The notes under the pieces are model-generated. The model worked only from the letters and a program-made list of their open reading frames with translations, was not told the origin of the DNA and did no database searches. Of a DNA stretch of 64,000 nt, positions 1 to 7,356 are shown one piece after another; position 1 is the first letter of the stretch; every line of letters starts with the position of its first letter. The stretch covers positions 1 through 64,000 of the forward strand of contig NZ_MWWY01000025.1 in NCBI RefSeq assembly GCF_002259755.1, written 5' to 3'. The translations under genes were made by a program, and so were the position numbers. The stretch is from Bifidobacterium hapali. GTDB taxonomy: Bacteria > Actinomycetota > Actinomycetes > Actinomycetales > Bifidobacteriaceae.

Positions 1-423
1 GTGATCGACTGCTACGACGGCATGCCGGTCGCCTGGACGATCGGCACCAGCCCCAACGCCGCATTGGCCAACGGGATGCTCGAGGACGCGTGCGCCACGC
101 TCCGACCCGGTCAGACGCCCGTCATCCACTCCGACCGGGGATGCCACTACCGGTGGCCTGAATGGATTCGCATCTGCACGGATCATGGATTGACGAGGTC
201 GATGAGCGCGAAGGGCTGCAGTCCGGACAACGCCGCCGCCGAGGGGTTCTTCGGCCGGCTCAAGCAAGAGTTCTTCCACAAGAGGAGCTTCCAGGGCGTC
301 ACGATCGACGAGTTCATTGCGATGCTGGACGAGTACATGGTCTGGTACCGGGACAAGCGCATCAAACTCGAATACGGGATGAGCATCATGGACAAGCGCA
401 TCCAGCTCGGGCTCGTCGCCTGA
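1..423 (+). CDS. IS3-family transposase, C-terminal part of the integrase domain (cut by the window edge)
   Basis: This is the DDE integrase-core end of an IS3-family transposase, which cuts and joins insertion-sequence DNA. In the visible frame the catalytic acids are Asp3 (IDCYDG), Asp45 (HSDRG) and Glu81 (AAAEGFFGRLKQE), with 35 residues between the last two, the DD35E spacing of IS3 and retroviral integrases. The C-terminal YRDKRIK stretch is also typical. The frame is open from the first base, so the N-terminus and the upstream OrfA frame lie outside the window; the GTG at base 1 is not a supported start. By eye the DNA is more GC-rich than the housekeeping genes downstream, as expected of acquired DNA. 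Whether the complete element is intact cannot be judged here. Confidence 0.9.
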   Translation: MIDCYDGMPVAWTIGTSPNAALANGMLEDACATLRPGQTPVIHSDRGCHYRWPEWIRICTDHGLTRSMSAKGCSPDNAAAEGFFGRLKQEFFHKRSFQGVTIDEFIAMLDEYMVWYRDKRIKLEYGMSIMDKRIQLGLVA

Positions 424-601
424 ACACATGTGATATCGTTCTGAACGACCATTCAGACAACGAAGTCCAACAAAACGTCACCACCCCCAACAGCCTACAT
501 CAACTTGACCAAACACATCACGCAATGGGCGAGAACTGCCGATCTCGTTGCTTGCGGTGTTTGATGAAAACGGGCATCGGGGGATGGACGTCATGCCCTT
601 G
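424..601. other. Gap between the IS3 transposase and the Fic gene
   Basis: These 178 bases hold no convincing gene. The right end of the insertion sequence should lie here, but its partner inverted repeat is outside the window, so I cannot place the end or a target-site duplication. Confidence 0.4.
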
Positions 602-1861
602 TCAGGCATCCTCGCTCACCCCGGTTTTAAGGATGTCCTTCAGCAATTCCGATGCTCGTATCTTCAGGGGGCGTTTCCCAGATTGGATGACAAGGCCCAT
701 GTCCATGAGCTCTCCCACATACTTTCTCGCGCTTTGCTTGGATAGGCCGATATGATATGCGGCATCGTCCAGTGTCATGGACTTAGATGAGTCGAACATC
801 TCCTCTTGGATTACGCCATATAGTATCGCGACCGCTTTTGTGGACAGACCATGCTTCCGTTCAAGCTGGTTGCAAACCGCTTCGCCTTTGTCGAGCTGGT
901 CGACCCTGACCTCGAGTTCGTCGATCAGCTCGTTCTGAGCCCGTTGAATGAACTCGAGGACAGTGTTCACGAAGAGCGTGAGCTCGCCGCAGTTCAGCTT
1001 GTCCTCTGCTTCTATGAACGCCTTGTAGTAGGCGTTCTTGTTTTCCGCGATGGTACGGGACAGCGACAGCACGGTGGGCATGGTCAGGTCGTGGTTCAAG
1101 TACAGGGCCAAGAGATACCGACCTGTCCTGCCGTTGCCGTCGTAGAACGGGTGAACATATTCGAACAGGAAATGCGACATGATGACCGACTGGAGCCGGG
1201 GGATCTCGTCGGAGGTTGCGAGGTGGATCATGCTGGTGAGGAGTGCGCCGATGTTGCCTTCTCCTTTGACCCCGTTGTGGATCGCAATCCCGTGAGGGCC
1301 TTGTATCTCTACGTCGCCTTTGCGGAACAGTTCGCCGTCTGGCTTGTCGTTCTCGTCGATTTCGTCTAGTACGATCTTGTCGTAGATGTCGCGGATATCT
1401 GCTATTCCCGACGGCAGTGCTGAGTCCTTGTCTGTGAGGTTTAGGTACAGTTTGGCGAATTCACTGAACCTAGCCTTGGTGTCGTCGCCGCCCTTCTTGG
1501 CCTTTTCTGCCGTGGCCACGGCATTCTGGGTTTCTTTGCGGGTGCTGCGTACGCCTTCCATCTCGTTGGTGGCGAACAGTTCCTCGCTGATGGAATGTCG
1601 TATGTAGTCCCAGCGCATGACGCCGGGGATCTGGTTCCAAAGCCGGGACACCCGCCGTTCCGCAAGGAGTATCTTTTCTGTGAGCAGGGATGTCTCGCGT
1701 GGCGTGGCGGTGAACAGTTCGCCCAGAGGAGTGATGATTCCGGTTCTGAATGTGGAGTCTGCCTCGAGTCGTTGCCGGGCAAGCTGCGCATGGTTGTTGA
1801 AGGCGTCGTTCGTCCTGTCGGCGTGAAATGACCGCGCCAAACTCTTATACTTCATGCCCAT
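602..1861 (-). CDS. Fic-family protein, class II, with C-terminal winged helix
   Basis: This is a predicted AMP-transferase that modifies protein hydroxyl groups using ATP. The Fic active-site motif HPFYDGNGRTGR is complete at about residues 237-248: the catalytic His, the acidic metal ligand, the phosphate-binding GNGR and the final Arg are all present. The sequence TNEMEG at residues 98-103 fits the (S/T)xxxE(G/N) inhibitory helix placed N-terminal to the Fic core, which defines class II Fic proteins whose Glu blocks productive ATP binding. The last 75 residues (LSKQSARKYVGELMDMGLV) read as a winged helix, as in many stand-alone bacterial Fic proteins. It lies next to an IS3 remnant and is divergent from the following gene across an AT-rich gap, suggesting transfer. 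The target is unknown. Confidence 0.9.
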   Translation of the reverse strand: MGMKYKSLARSFHADRTNDAFNNHAQLARQRLEADSTFRTGIITPLGELFTATPRETSLLTEKILLAERRVSRLWNQIPGVMRWDYIRHSISEELFATNEMEGVRSTRKETQNAVATAEKAKKGGDDTKARFSEFAKLYLNLTDKDSALPSGIADIRDIYDKIVLDEIDENDKPDGELFRKGDVEIQGPHGIAIHNGVKGEGNIGALLTSMIHLATSDEIPRLQSVIMSHFLFEYVHPFYDGNGRTGRYLLALYLNHDLTMPTVLSLSRTIAENKNAYYKAFIEAEDKLNCGELTLFVNTVLEFIQRAQNELIDELEVRVDQLDKGEAVCNQLERKHGLSTKAVAILYGVIQEEMFDSSKSMTLDDAAYHIGLSKQSARKYVGELMDMGLVIQSGKRPLKIRASELLKDILKTGVSEDA

Positions 1862-1894
1862 CGTCCAAGTATTCTTTCTTGATTCGACCTTAAA

Positions 1895-1980
1895 TTATAG
1901 AAACTATAAAATAGGAAGATAGATTAGTCAAACAAAACGTCTAATGATATAGACAATATTAATTTCAGATGATTGAAATT
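1895..1980. repeat. Three successive inverted repeats in an AT-rich intergenic region
   Basis: Between the divergent Fic and amidotransferase genes are three short palindromes: TTATAG/CTATAA with a 3-base spacer (1895-1909), GTCTA/TAGAC with a 6-base spacer (1939-1954) and AATTTCA/TGAAATT with a 6-base spacer (1961-1980). The stretch is much richer in A+T than its surroundings. They could be operators for the divergent promoters; no regulator can be assigned from sequence. Confidence 0.5.
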
Positions 1981-2031
1981 ATTTCCGATTATGTTTGAGG
2001 TGAACGGCATAATGTGTGCGAAGGAGGATCA

Positions 2032-2838
2032 ATGAGCGTACGGAAACCGGTGATTGGTATTACCCCATTGATGGATTATGCTCGCGACAGCTTATGGATG
2101 TTGCCCGGGTATATGGATGCGTTACTTCGCGCGGGTGGTATACCGGTTATGCTGCCATTAACTGACGATGATGCTGTCATTAAGCAATGCGCTGATCGAT
2201 GCGATGCATTTCTCTTTACTGGTGGCCCTGATATCGGCCCTGTGTTGCTGAATAATAATGGTCAGGTTGATCGCAATGCCGAAAACAACGATGACAAGTC
2301 GACGTTTGTACAGTCCGATAGTGGTGTCGGGCGTAATGAGGCACTGAGTCCAGAACGCGATCGCATGGAAGCGGCGTTATTGAGTAACGTTATGCAGCGC
2401 GATAAGCCAATACTCGGTATTTGCCGTGGCATTCAACTCATCAACGTAGTGCTGGGCGGAACCTTATGGCAAGATTTGCCCAGTGAACATCCCAGCAATG
2501 TCGAGCATCATATGACTCCTCCCTATGACCAGTTTGGTCATGACGTGATACTTATGCCCGGCACTCCACTAGCTCAGTTATTCGCGGGTAAGACGACTAT
2601 TGCGGTGAATAGTTATCATCATCAGGCTGTGCGAGAACTGGCTCCCGGACTTGAAGTTATGGCTGTGGCTGCAGATGGTGTTATCGAATCGCTGTGGCGA
2701 CCAGCGAGCCGATTCTTGTGGGCTGTGCAATGGCACCCTGAGTTTTTATACCGCGTAGATTCACGCTCGCAAGCTATTTTCAATACATTCGTGTCTGCTG
2801 CTCGCGACGCAACTGAGCTGTCGAAAATGAAGGAGTAA
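2032..2838 (+). CDS. Gamma-glutamyl-gamma-aminobutyrate hydrolase family protein (class I glutamine amidotransferase fold)
   Basis: This peptidase C26-type amidohydrolase probably cleaves a gamma-glutamyl amide in the cytosol; PuuD, which frees GABA from its gamma-glutamyl conjugate, is the best-known relative. Catalytic elements are visible: the nucleophile elbow GICRG with Cys131 and the WHPEF motif with His235 and Glu237. The start at 2032 is preferred because AAGGAGG at 2021-2027 precedes it correctly; an earlier in-frame codon would place this Shine-Dalgarno inside the gene. At 268 residues it has the family's usual size. No polyamine or putrescine genes lie nearby, so the substrate is open. 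It runs straight into dtd, with about 8 bases between stop and start, and the two are probably co-transcribed. Confidence 0.85.
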   Translation: MSVRKPVIGITPLMDYARDSLWMLPGYMDALLRAGGIPVMLPLTDDDAVIKQCADRCDAFLFTGGPDIGPVLLNNNGQVDRNAENNDDKSTFVQSDSGVGRNEALSPERDRMEAALLSNVMQRDKPILGICRGIQLINVVLGGTLWQDLPSEHPSNVEHHMTPPYDQFGHDVILMPGTPLAQLFAGKTTIAVNSYHHQAVRELAPGLEVMAVAADGVIESLWRPASRFLWAVQWHPEFLYRVDSRSQAIFNTFVSAARDATELSKMKE

Positions 2839-2846
2839 TGCTACAT

Positions 2847-3332
2847 ATGCGTATTGTAATTCAACGAGTATCGCAAGCCAGTGTCGATGTCGTCAATGAG
2901 CTAGGAACGCTTGATCCTACGTTTGACGCGCAGCAGATTGGGCTTGGCTACATGATTCTGGTTGGCGTAGCTGATACGGATGGTGAAACTGAGATCGCTT
3001 GGCTGGCGCATAAAGTATTGAATTTGCGCGTATTTGAGGATGCTCAAGGAAAAATGAGCCGCTCTATTCAAGATGTCGGCGGTGAAATCTTGTCGATTTC
3101 TCAATTCACGTTGTACGCCGATGTGCGCAAAGGTAACCGACCCAGTTTTGTGAAAGCTGGCAAACCTGAACATGCTGATCTGATGTGGATTAAGTTCAAT
3201 GAAGCGTTGCGTTCTGGGGGAGTACCGGTGTATGAGGGACGGTTTGGTGCGCATATGCGTGTTGGATTAGTCAATGATGGGCCAGTGACTGTGGTGATTG
3301 ATACAGATACGGATATGCCTCATCGCGAATAA
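2847..3332 (+). CDS. dtd: D-aminoacyl-tRNA deacylase
   Basis: Dtd hydrolyses D-amino acids (and glycine wrongly loaded on tRNA-Ala) from tRNA, a chiral proofreading step after aminoacylation. The N-terminal MRIVIQRVSQASV, the SQFTLYADVRKGNRPSF block and the C-terminal NDGPVT motif that places the cross-subunit proline loop are all present. The start is taken at 2847 because the AGGAG at 2831-2835 is well spaced from it and family members begin MRIVIQRV; the ATG at 2838 is too close. The protein is 161 residues, slightly above the usual length of about 145-150, with an insert after residue 20 (LGTLDPTFDAQQIG). It follows the amidotransferase gene in the same operon. Confidence 0.95.
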   Translation: MRIVIQRVSQASVDVVNELGTLDPTFDAQQIGLGYMILVGVADTDGETEIAWLAHKVLNLRVFEDAQGKMSRSIQDVGGEILSISQFTLYADVRKGNRPSFVKAGKPEHADLMWIKFNEALRSGGVPVYEGRFGAHMRVGLVNDGPVTVVIDTDTDMPHRE

Positions 3333-3397
3333 TTGCTGTGTGATGATACTTCATAGAGAGATGATGATGTTGTCGTTCATGGTTCACGACATGCAGA

Positions 3398-3413
3398 TAG
3401 AACAAATGTTCGA
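3398..3413. promoter_or_regulatory. LexA (SOS) box-like palindrome upstream of the S10 peptidase
   Basis: TAGAAC-AAAT-GTTCGA matches the actinobacterial LexA consensus TCGAAC-N4-GTTCGA at all but one base and shares the AAAT spacer and right half with the site before recA in this window. It lies about 43 bases before the peptidase start, where a repressor could block a promoter. LexA binding is inferred. Confidence 0.5.
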
Positions 3414-3455
3414 CCTTGTTGATATGGTGGATGCAAGCAACCGATAAGGACGGTG

Positions 3456-5042
3456 ATGGTCATGAGTAATGACAATGAACAAGCTAGCAAGACGGCAGCT
3501 GCCGCCGCTCAACAAAACGAGCGCAAAACACAGCAGCTGCCGGAACCCTACGAGAAGACAACGCGTCATCAGATCGTACTTGACGGGGAGCGGATCGCTT
3601 ATACCGCGACTGTGGGTACGCTCAATATTGACACGGCTAAAGTTAAGCCGGCAGCAAGTGTTTTCTTCGCCGCGTTTAATCTGATCGACAGTGACGGTAA
3701 CGTTGACTCTTCCCGCCCGGTAACGTTCGTGTTCAATGGTGGTCCCGGTTCAGCTACCACCTTCCTTCTTATGGGATCTATCGCGCCCAAGCGCATCGAT
3801 GTGCCTGACGCTGCGCCGGTACCGGCTGCCCCGTATCAATTGGTTGACAACGTGCATACACTGTTGCCATCTTCTGACCTCGTATTTATTGACGCGCCTG
3901 GTGCAGGCTTCTCTGAGATTCTCGACACTGCCAAACCTGAACTGTGGTCAGTAGATGGCGATGTTGCCGGATTCAGCGCGTTTATTCGTGCTTACCTATC
4001 AAAATATCATCGTTGGAATTCACCGAAATATATCCTTGGTGAGTCTTATGGCACCACACGCGGTGCTGCGCTCGCGTACCGACTGCAACAAGACGGTGTT
4101 GCTCCTAACGGTATCATTCTCATTTCCAATATTTTGGATTATGCGTTCACGCTTGACACGTCAGATCAGTTCTACATTGGCTATTTCCCGACGTTCGCTT
4201 CTGTAGCGAAATATCATGACCGTGCAGCCGCTGATACTGAAGTTGCTGAACATCTACAGGCTGCTCGTGAGTTTGCAAATGGGCCGTTGCGTCTTGCGCT
4301 CGCGGCAGGAGCTTCGCTTGACGATGATACAAAGCGCAAAGTTGCTGCACGATATGCTGAACTGACTGGATTGGATGCTCAGTACGTGTATGATTCTGAT
4401 CTACGCGTTGTAGATATGCGTTTCCGCAAGGCTCTGCTCCATGATGAAGACAAGATTGTTGGACGGTATGACGGTCGCGTAGCAGGATACGATCTCGACC
4501 GCATGAATGATGAGGAAACGTTTGTTGTAGACGATGCGTTCCTAGACCCAGCATACTCTAGCCTGTGCAATGCTTATCTGCGTGATGAACTCGGCTGGGA
4601 TCGCACACCAGAACGGCGTGGATTTGCTGATTTCGATTGGAATGCTACTGAACCTGGCAAGGGCTGGACATGGTGGCACACTCAGCCGTCTGGTACGAAG
4701 TCGTCGTGGGGCTCAAAGATTCCGTTCCCGAATGTTGTTCCTGATCTGGCAGCGGCAATTACGCATCAGCCAACGCTGAAGGTGCTCATTGGTAACGGTA
4801 TTTATGATCTATGTACGCCTTTCTTCCAGACTGAATATGACATTGACCATCTTGGACTGCCAAAAGCATTGCGCGGTAACGTCGCATTCACTTATTATCC
4901 GGCTGGGCACATGTTGTATTCCTCCGAGAAAAGCCTTGCTAAGTTCTCTGCAGATCTTCAGCGGTTCTATGGTTTGCGCGCAGATGACCTATCTACATTG
5001 AACGAACGACCTGCTCTGCCAACAGCGCGTATTGATCTCTAA
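3456..5042 (+). CDS. S10-family serine carboxypeptidase
   Basis: This alpha/beta-hydrolase-fold peptidase is predicted to remove C-terminal residues from peptides. The serine carboxypeptidase signatures are clear: FNGGPGSAT for the oxyanion region, GESYGT with Ser197, GNGIYDLCTP with Asp451 and PAGHMLY with His485 make up the catalytic triad. No signal peptide is visible; the N-terminus is polar (NDNEQASKTAAAAAQQNERK), so it is likely cytosolic, unlike the secreted or vacuolar eukaryotic enzymes. The Shine-Dalgarno AAGGA at 3446-3450 best fits the ATG at 3456, although 3462 is possible. A LexA-like palindrome lies upstream and a hairpin at 5054-5086 follows the stop, suggesting a single-gene unit. 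Confidence 0.88.
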   Translation: MVMSNDNEQASKTAAAAAQQNERKTQQLPEPYEKTTRHQIVLDGERIAYTATVGTLNIDTAKVKPAASVFFAAFNLIDSDGNVDSSRPVTFVFNGGPGSATTFLLMGSIAPKRIDVPDAAPVPAAPYQLVDNVHTLLPSSDLVFIDAPGAGFSEILDTAKPELWSVDGDVAGFSAFIRAYLSKYHRWNSPKYILGESYGTTRGAALAYRLQQDGVAPNGIILISNILDYAFTLDTSDQFYIGYFPTFASVAKYHDRAAADTEVAEHLQAAREFANGPLRLALAAGASLDDDTKRKVAARYAELTGLDAQYVYDSDLRVVDMRFRKALLHDEDKIVGRYDGRVAGYDLDRMNDEETFVVDDAFLDPAYSSLCNAYLRDELGWDRTPERRGFADFDWNATEPGKGWTWWHTQPSGTKSSWGSKIPFPNVVPDLAAAITHQPTLKVLIGNGIYDLCTPFFQTEYDIDHLGLPKALRGNVAFTYYPAGHMLYSSEKSLAKFSADLQRFYGLRADDLSTLNERPALPTARIDL

Positions 5043-5053
5043 GAGATCTGATT

Positions 5054-5086
5054 ACTGGGCTGTGACCAACTGTGTTACAGCCCAGT
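5054..5086 (+). terminator. Hairpin after the S10 peptidase gene
   Basis: ACTGGGCTGT and ACAGCCCAGT form a perfect 10-bp stem just after the stop codon. No strong T-run follows, so termination is weakly supported. The Shine-Dalgarno of the next gene is 3' of it. Confidence 0.5.
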
Positions 5087-5110
5087 TCATCTCATCGAAA
5101 GGACCCTCCC

Positions 5111-5443
5111 GTGACTACTATCGCCGATTGGTCTGATCTGGACCTGAGTACTATCGACTTGTCTCATCTTGACCTTTCTTTTATCGACCGCATTGTGTTG
5201 TGGTATGGCACATTGCCGTCAGCAGCACAAACACTGATTACCGTCGCTATAGGTGCTGCTATTGCATATGTCGTGTTCAAGATTGTGATCAAACTTATTA
5301 AAGGCATTATTGCGTCAGTTATTGCTGCAGTCCTTGCTTTCTTACTCACCACTGTGCCGGGTAACTTACTGCTGTCACAGGCATTTGATCGTGTGGAACA
5401 GCAAATATCCACCAGTCTTGAAACGTCTGGGTTGAATAAGTAG
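5111..5443 (+). CDS. Small hypothetical membrane protein
   Basis: I do not recognise this 110-residue protein. Its N-terminus carries three near-repeats of the form LDLS/IDLS (residues 8-22), followed by two hydrophobic segments, roughly residues 36-56 (AAQTLITVAIGAAIAYVVF) and 60-82 (rich in Ile, Ala and Leu), then a short polar tail. It is probably an integral membrane protein with two helices. The start is the GTG at 5111 because GAAAGGA at 5097-5103 precedes it with normal spacing; a longer frame begins upstream but lacks a ribosome site. Its stop lies 12 bases before the next gene's start, so it is probably co-transcribed with the esterase. Confidence 0.7.
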   Translation: MTTIADWSDLDLSTIDLSHLDLSFIDRIVLWYGTLPSAAQTLITVAIGAAIAYVVFKIVIKLIKGIIASVIAAVLAFLLTTVPGNLLLSQAFDRVEQQISTSLETSGLNK

Positions 5444-5455
5444 AAAGAGATGGTC

Positions 5456-6103
5456 ATGGATATTACACATGCAATAACCAGTTTCACCGCGGATAGTCAT
5501 GAACCAGTATTTCTGCTGCTCCACGGGTGGGGATCAAACGAACATGATCTGCCGAGTCTGCTTGCCTATTGCGCCCAAGGCGCTGATTATGCATCATTGC
5601 GTGCGCCGATTGCTTACGGCATGGGTTACACATGGTTTGGCACATGGGACTATGACGGGGTACCCACTGGCAAGTCGCTTGACGATCAGGCGTTAGCGGC
5701 AGGCGAAGCTATTGATCGCTGGGTGGGCAATTCCATTGCTGTAGACCGTCCTGTTGTAGTCATGGGATTTTCACAAGGTGGTTTGCTCGCTGGACAGATG
5801 TTGCGTATCAATCCAAAACGGTATGCGGCAGCGGTCAGCTTCTCTGGATTCCTTGCACATGGTGCGTTGCCGGGGGATAACGAATTAGCGCAACAGCGGC
5901 CGCCTATGTTTTATGGTCACGGCTCGGCTGATGATATTTTCCCTGAGCAAGAAGTGCAAGACATGATTAGTTTCTATGCTGCACACACTACGCTCACACA
6001 TAAGGTGTATCCGGGCATGACCCATAGCATTTGTATGGACGAGTTGAAAGACGTATCTACATTCCTCACTGATAACGGGTTCGTAAAGCCGCATATTTGG
6101 TAG
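5456..6103 (+). CDS. Alpha/beta-hydrolase, phospholipase/carboxylesterase type
   Basis: This serine hydrolase of the carboxylesterase/thioesterase group (esterase YpfH/APT-like) is predicted to act on small ester substrates. LLLHGWGSNEHD gives the oxyanion-hole HGxG strand, GFSQGG contains the nucleophile Ser106, and the GHGSADDIFP and GMTHSI blocks supply Asp and His. At 215 residues it has the family's usual length. No signal sequence is visible, so a cytosolic enzyme is likely. The ATG at 5456 is preferred over that at 5450 because AAAGAG at 5444-5449 is too close to the earlier codon. The natural substrate cannot be deduced. Confidence 0.8.
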   Translation: MDITHAITSFTADSHEPVFLLLHGWGSNEHDLPSLLAYCAQGADYASLRAPIAYGMGYTWFGTWDYDGVPTGKSLDDQALAAGEAIDRWVGNSIAVDRPVVVMGFSQGGLLAGQMLRINPKRYAAAVSFSGFLAHGALPGDNELAQQRPPMFYGHGSADDIFPEQEVQDMISFYAAHTTLTHKVYPGMTHSICMDELKDVSTFLTDNGFVKPHIW

Positions 6104-6194
6104 ATGCACAAATCTACGACATTGCCCGTTCAAAGCTCGATACATCAACAACGGTATAGTGAGAATATCGTTACCGCAGGGGATCGGAGTAGTT

Positions 6195-7307
6195 ATGACG
6201 ATGCAGACAACGGACGACAGTCAGCATATAGAGGCTCAACTCGTATCAGTAATAGTACCGGTATACAAGGTTGAACGGTACTTGGATGCCTGTGTAGCGA
6301 GCATCATTGCACAAACGTATCGTAATCTTGAAATTCTTCTCGTCGATGATGGTTCGCCTGATAACTGTCCGGCTATGTGCGATGCATGGGCAACGAAAGA
6401 TAGTCGCATCCGTGTCATTCACAAAGTCAATGGTGGATTGTCTGATGCTCGTAATGCGGGATTAGAGCGTGCGACTGGAGACTGCATTTATTTCGTGGAT
6501 TCCGATGACACTATCACGTCGAATCTTGTTGAACGGGCAATTGATTCCATGCGCGAATATAATGCTGATCTCGTTATGTTCCAGTTTGACACGATTTCTG
6601 ACAACGGTGTGCCTTTGATCTCGGATTATAAGCATAATGATTTCGATACGGTCATGGTTATGACGCCAGAAGAAGGTATTAAAGCTCAAGTAAAAGCAGA
6701 GATTGATGGATATTTCTGGTCGTTCCTTGCAAAAACAGCAATCTACCGTGACCATAATTTCTCCTTCCCCGTTGGACGAAAAATTGAAGACATGGCGCGT
6801 ATTTGCAATGTTATTGGCGAATCGCACCGCATTGTACGTATTCCTGAAGTGCTTTACCATTATCGGCTGCGTCAAGGGTCAATCACGAGTGGATTCAACG
6901 CACAGTTGTTAAAAGATTGGATGAAAGCAGCTGACGATCGAGAAACCTATATTCTCAATCGTTATCCGCAGCTCAAGGGTTTCATGCGCTTACAACAGCT
7001 GACTTTCTTTGCGAATCTCGATTATGAGACGATACGGCAAAGCGTTACCGCAAGCCTGCACATCGATCCAGAAGATGCAGATGAGTTACGCCGTCGTATC
7101 GACCGCTTACGCAAGGATGCTATGGATAACGGTGATCATGTGCCAGAATCTACAGATTCACTACTCGATCTGTTGAAAGATTCTGTCGGTGACGCGGTTG
7201 ATGATTTCAAAGATAATTTTAAAGAAATGCGTGACGATTGGAAACGCATCGGTCGTGGATGGCGAGAATACATGCACGATAAAGAACTTGATAGAGAAAA
7301 GAACTGA
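6195..7307 (+). CDS. Family 2 glycosyltransferase
   Basis: This GT-A-fold enzyme transfers a sugar from an activated nucleotide sugar, probably onto a cell-envelope or exopolysaccharide acceptor on the cytosolic side of the membrane. VSVIVPVYKVERYLDACVAS opens the domain, VDDGSPDNC gives the nucleotide-binding acids, GGLSDARNAGLERATG is the usual helix, and VDSDD is the metal-binding DxD. The C-terminal 100 residues are highly charged (SVGDAVDDFKDNFKEMRDDWKR) and may form an amphipathic or coiled region. The start at 6195 is preceded by GGAG at 6186-6189. It stands alone rather than in a polysaccharide cluster, so its product is unknown. Confidence 0.85.
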   Translation: MTMQTTDDSQHIEAQLVSVIVPVYKVERYLDACVASIIAQTYRNLEILLVDDGSPDNCPAMCDAWATKDSRIRVIHKVNGGLSDARNAGLERATGDCIYFVDSDDTITSNLVERAIDSMREYNADLVMFQFDTISDNGVPLISDYKHNDFDTVMVMTPEEGIKAQVKAEIDGYFWSFLAKTAIYRDHNFSFPVGRKIEDMARICNVIGESHRIVRIPEVLYHYRLRQGSITSGFNAQLLKDWMKAADDRETYILNRYPQLKGFMRLQQLTFFANLDYETIRQSVTASLHIDPEDADELRRRIDRLRKDAMDNGDHVPESTDSLLDLLKDSVGDAVDDFKDNFKEMRDDWKRIGRGWREYMHDKELDREKN

Positions 7308-7310
7308 ATC

Positions 7311-7352
7311 GATGAGCTGCCAGCTGAGATGACGTCCAGCTGGCAACTCATC
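7311..7352. terminator. Bidirectional hairpin between convergent genes
   Basis: The arms GATGAGCTGCCAGCTG (7311-7326) and CAGCTGGCAACTCATC (7337-7352) pair over 16 positions with one mismatch. They fill the gap between the glycosyltransferase stop and the opposite-strand DUF262 stop, the usual place for a shared terminator. There is no clear T-run on either side. Confidence 0.6.
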
Positions 7353-7356
7353 AAAG

